A DNA stretch of 64,000 bases from positions 1,094,501-1,158,500 of the forward strand of contig NZ_AQUY01000001.1 in the NCBI RefSeq assembly GCF_000372445.1, read 5' to 3'. Every line of letters begins with the position of its first letter. The first letter of the stretch is position 1. The notes beneath the pieces are model-generated. The model was not told the origin of the DNA. It saw only the letters and a list, made by a program, of their open reading frames with translations, and did not search any database. The position numbers and the translations under genes were made by a program. Source of the stretch: Corynebacterium ulceribovis DSM 45146. GTDB taxonomy: Bacteria; Actinomycetota; Actinomycetes; Mycobacteriales; Mycobacteriaceae. Positions 63,966 through 64,000 of the stretch are shown one piece after another.

Positions 63966-64000
63966 AAAAACACGAAACAACAAACACAACCATAGTTGTG

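Overview
The window joins two kinds of DNA. About 1-13,650 is an integrated phage-like element whose left part is cut off by the window edge. About 13,700-64,000 is an ordinary actinobacterial chromosome. Gene content and order point to Corynebacterium or a close relative in the Mycobacteriales: odhI/garA next to ftsR, a DUF151 nuclease and a second MerR gene; secA2 next to a CDP-alcohol phosphatidyltransferase; steA-steB-recN-nadK-tlyA; xerD-parA-scpA-scpB-rluB-cmk-der; and a BioQ-type palindrome before bioA. The matching order in M. tuberculosis is roughly Rv1821-1830, Rv1841-1844 and Rv1691-1713.

Element, leftward arm. One dense minus-strand transcription unit runs from about 9.5 kb to the left edge, with most genes overlapping by a few bases. 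It holds an excisionase-like HTH gene, small membrane proteins, two related tandem-HTH proteins, several small ORFs, a YqaJ-type exonuclease, a RecT annealing protein and SSB. Then, directly coupled to ssb, comes a CRISPR-Cas effector cassette: a Cas6e-like endoribonuclease, Csf1-like, a Cas11-like small subunit, Csf2 (Cas7), Csf3 (Cas5), a CysH-like PP-loop ATPase and a DNA methyltransferase cut by the window edge. The csf1-cas11-csf2-csf3-cysH order is that of type IV-B, but the Cas6e gene and the position inside a phage recombination operon are unusual. No CRISPR array, DinG helicase, adaptation gene or nuclease effector is visible. This is the main discovery candidate.

Element, control and immunity end. 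A tRNA-Arg(CCT) and a palindrome-rich gap precede an AntA/KilAC antirepressor gene. A Cro-like gene and a repressor gene diverge around repeated 13-bp sites; the repressor appears leaderless. An ImmA/IrrE protease, a small lipoprotein, a hairpin terminator and a tyrosine integrase follow. The right attachment site should lie just after the integrase.

Chromosome. In order: AsnC-domain protein, idi, a COG3573 FAD oxidoreductase, a CFA-synthase-like protein, ndh, thioesterase, gnd, DEAD helicase, two CNNM/CorC proteins, a conserved hypothetical, a VWA protein, merR-DUF151-ftsR-odhI, pgsA-like, secA2, rraA, a TIM-barrel protein, a DUF2871 protein, a UvrD-like helicase, two acyl-CoA dehydrogenases, gltS, an AAE-type transporter, der-cmk-rluB, bioD-bioA, scpB-scpA-parA, xerD, a NUDIX gene, steB-steA, recN, nadK, tlyA, a small ORF, a HAD phosphatase, a TPR protein, an RNase H and an RluA-family synthase. 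A minus-strand 5S rRNA with its terminator closes the window, so an rRNA operon enters from the right. pyrG, expected between steB and the NUDIX gene, is absent from that place.

All family assignments come from reading motifs and gene order by eye; no database search was run.
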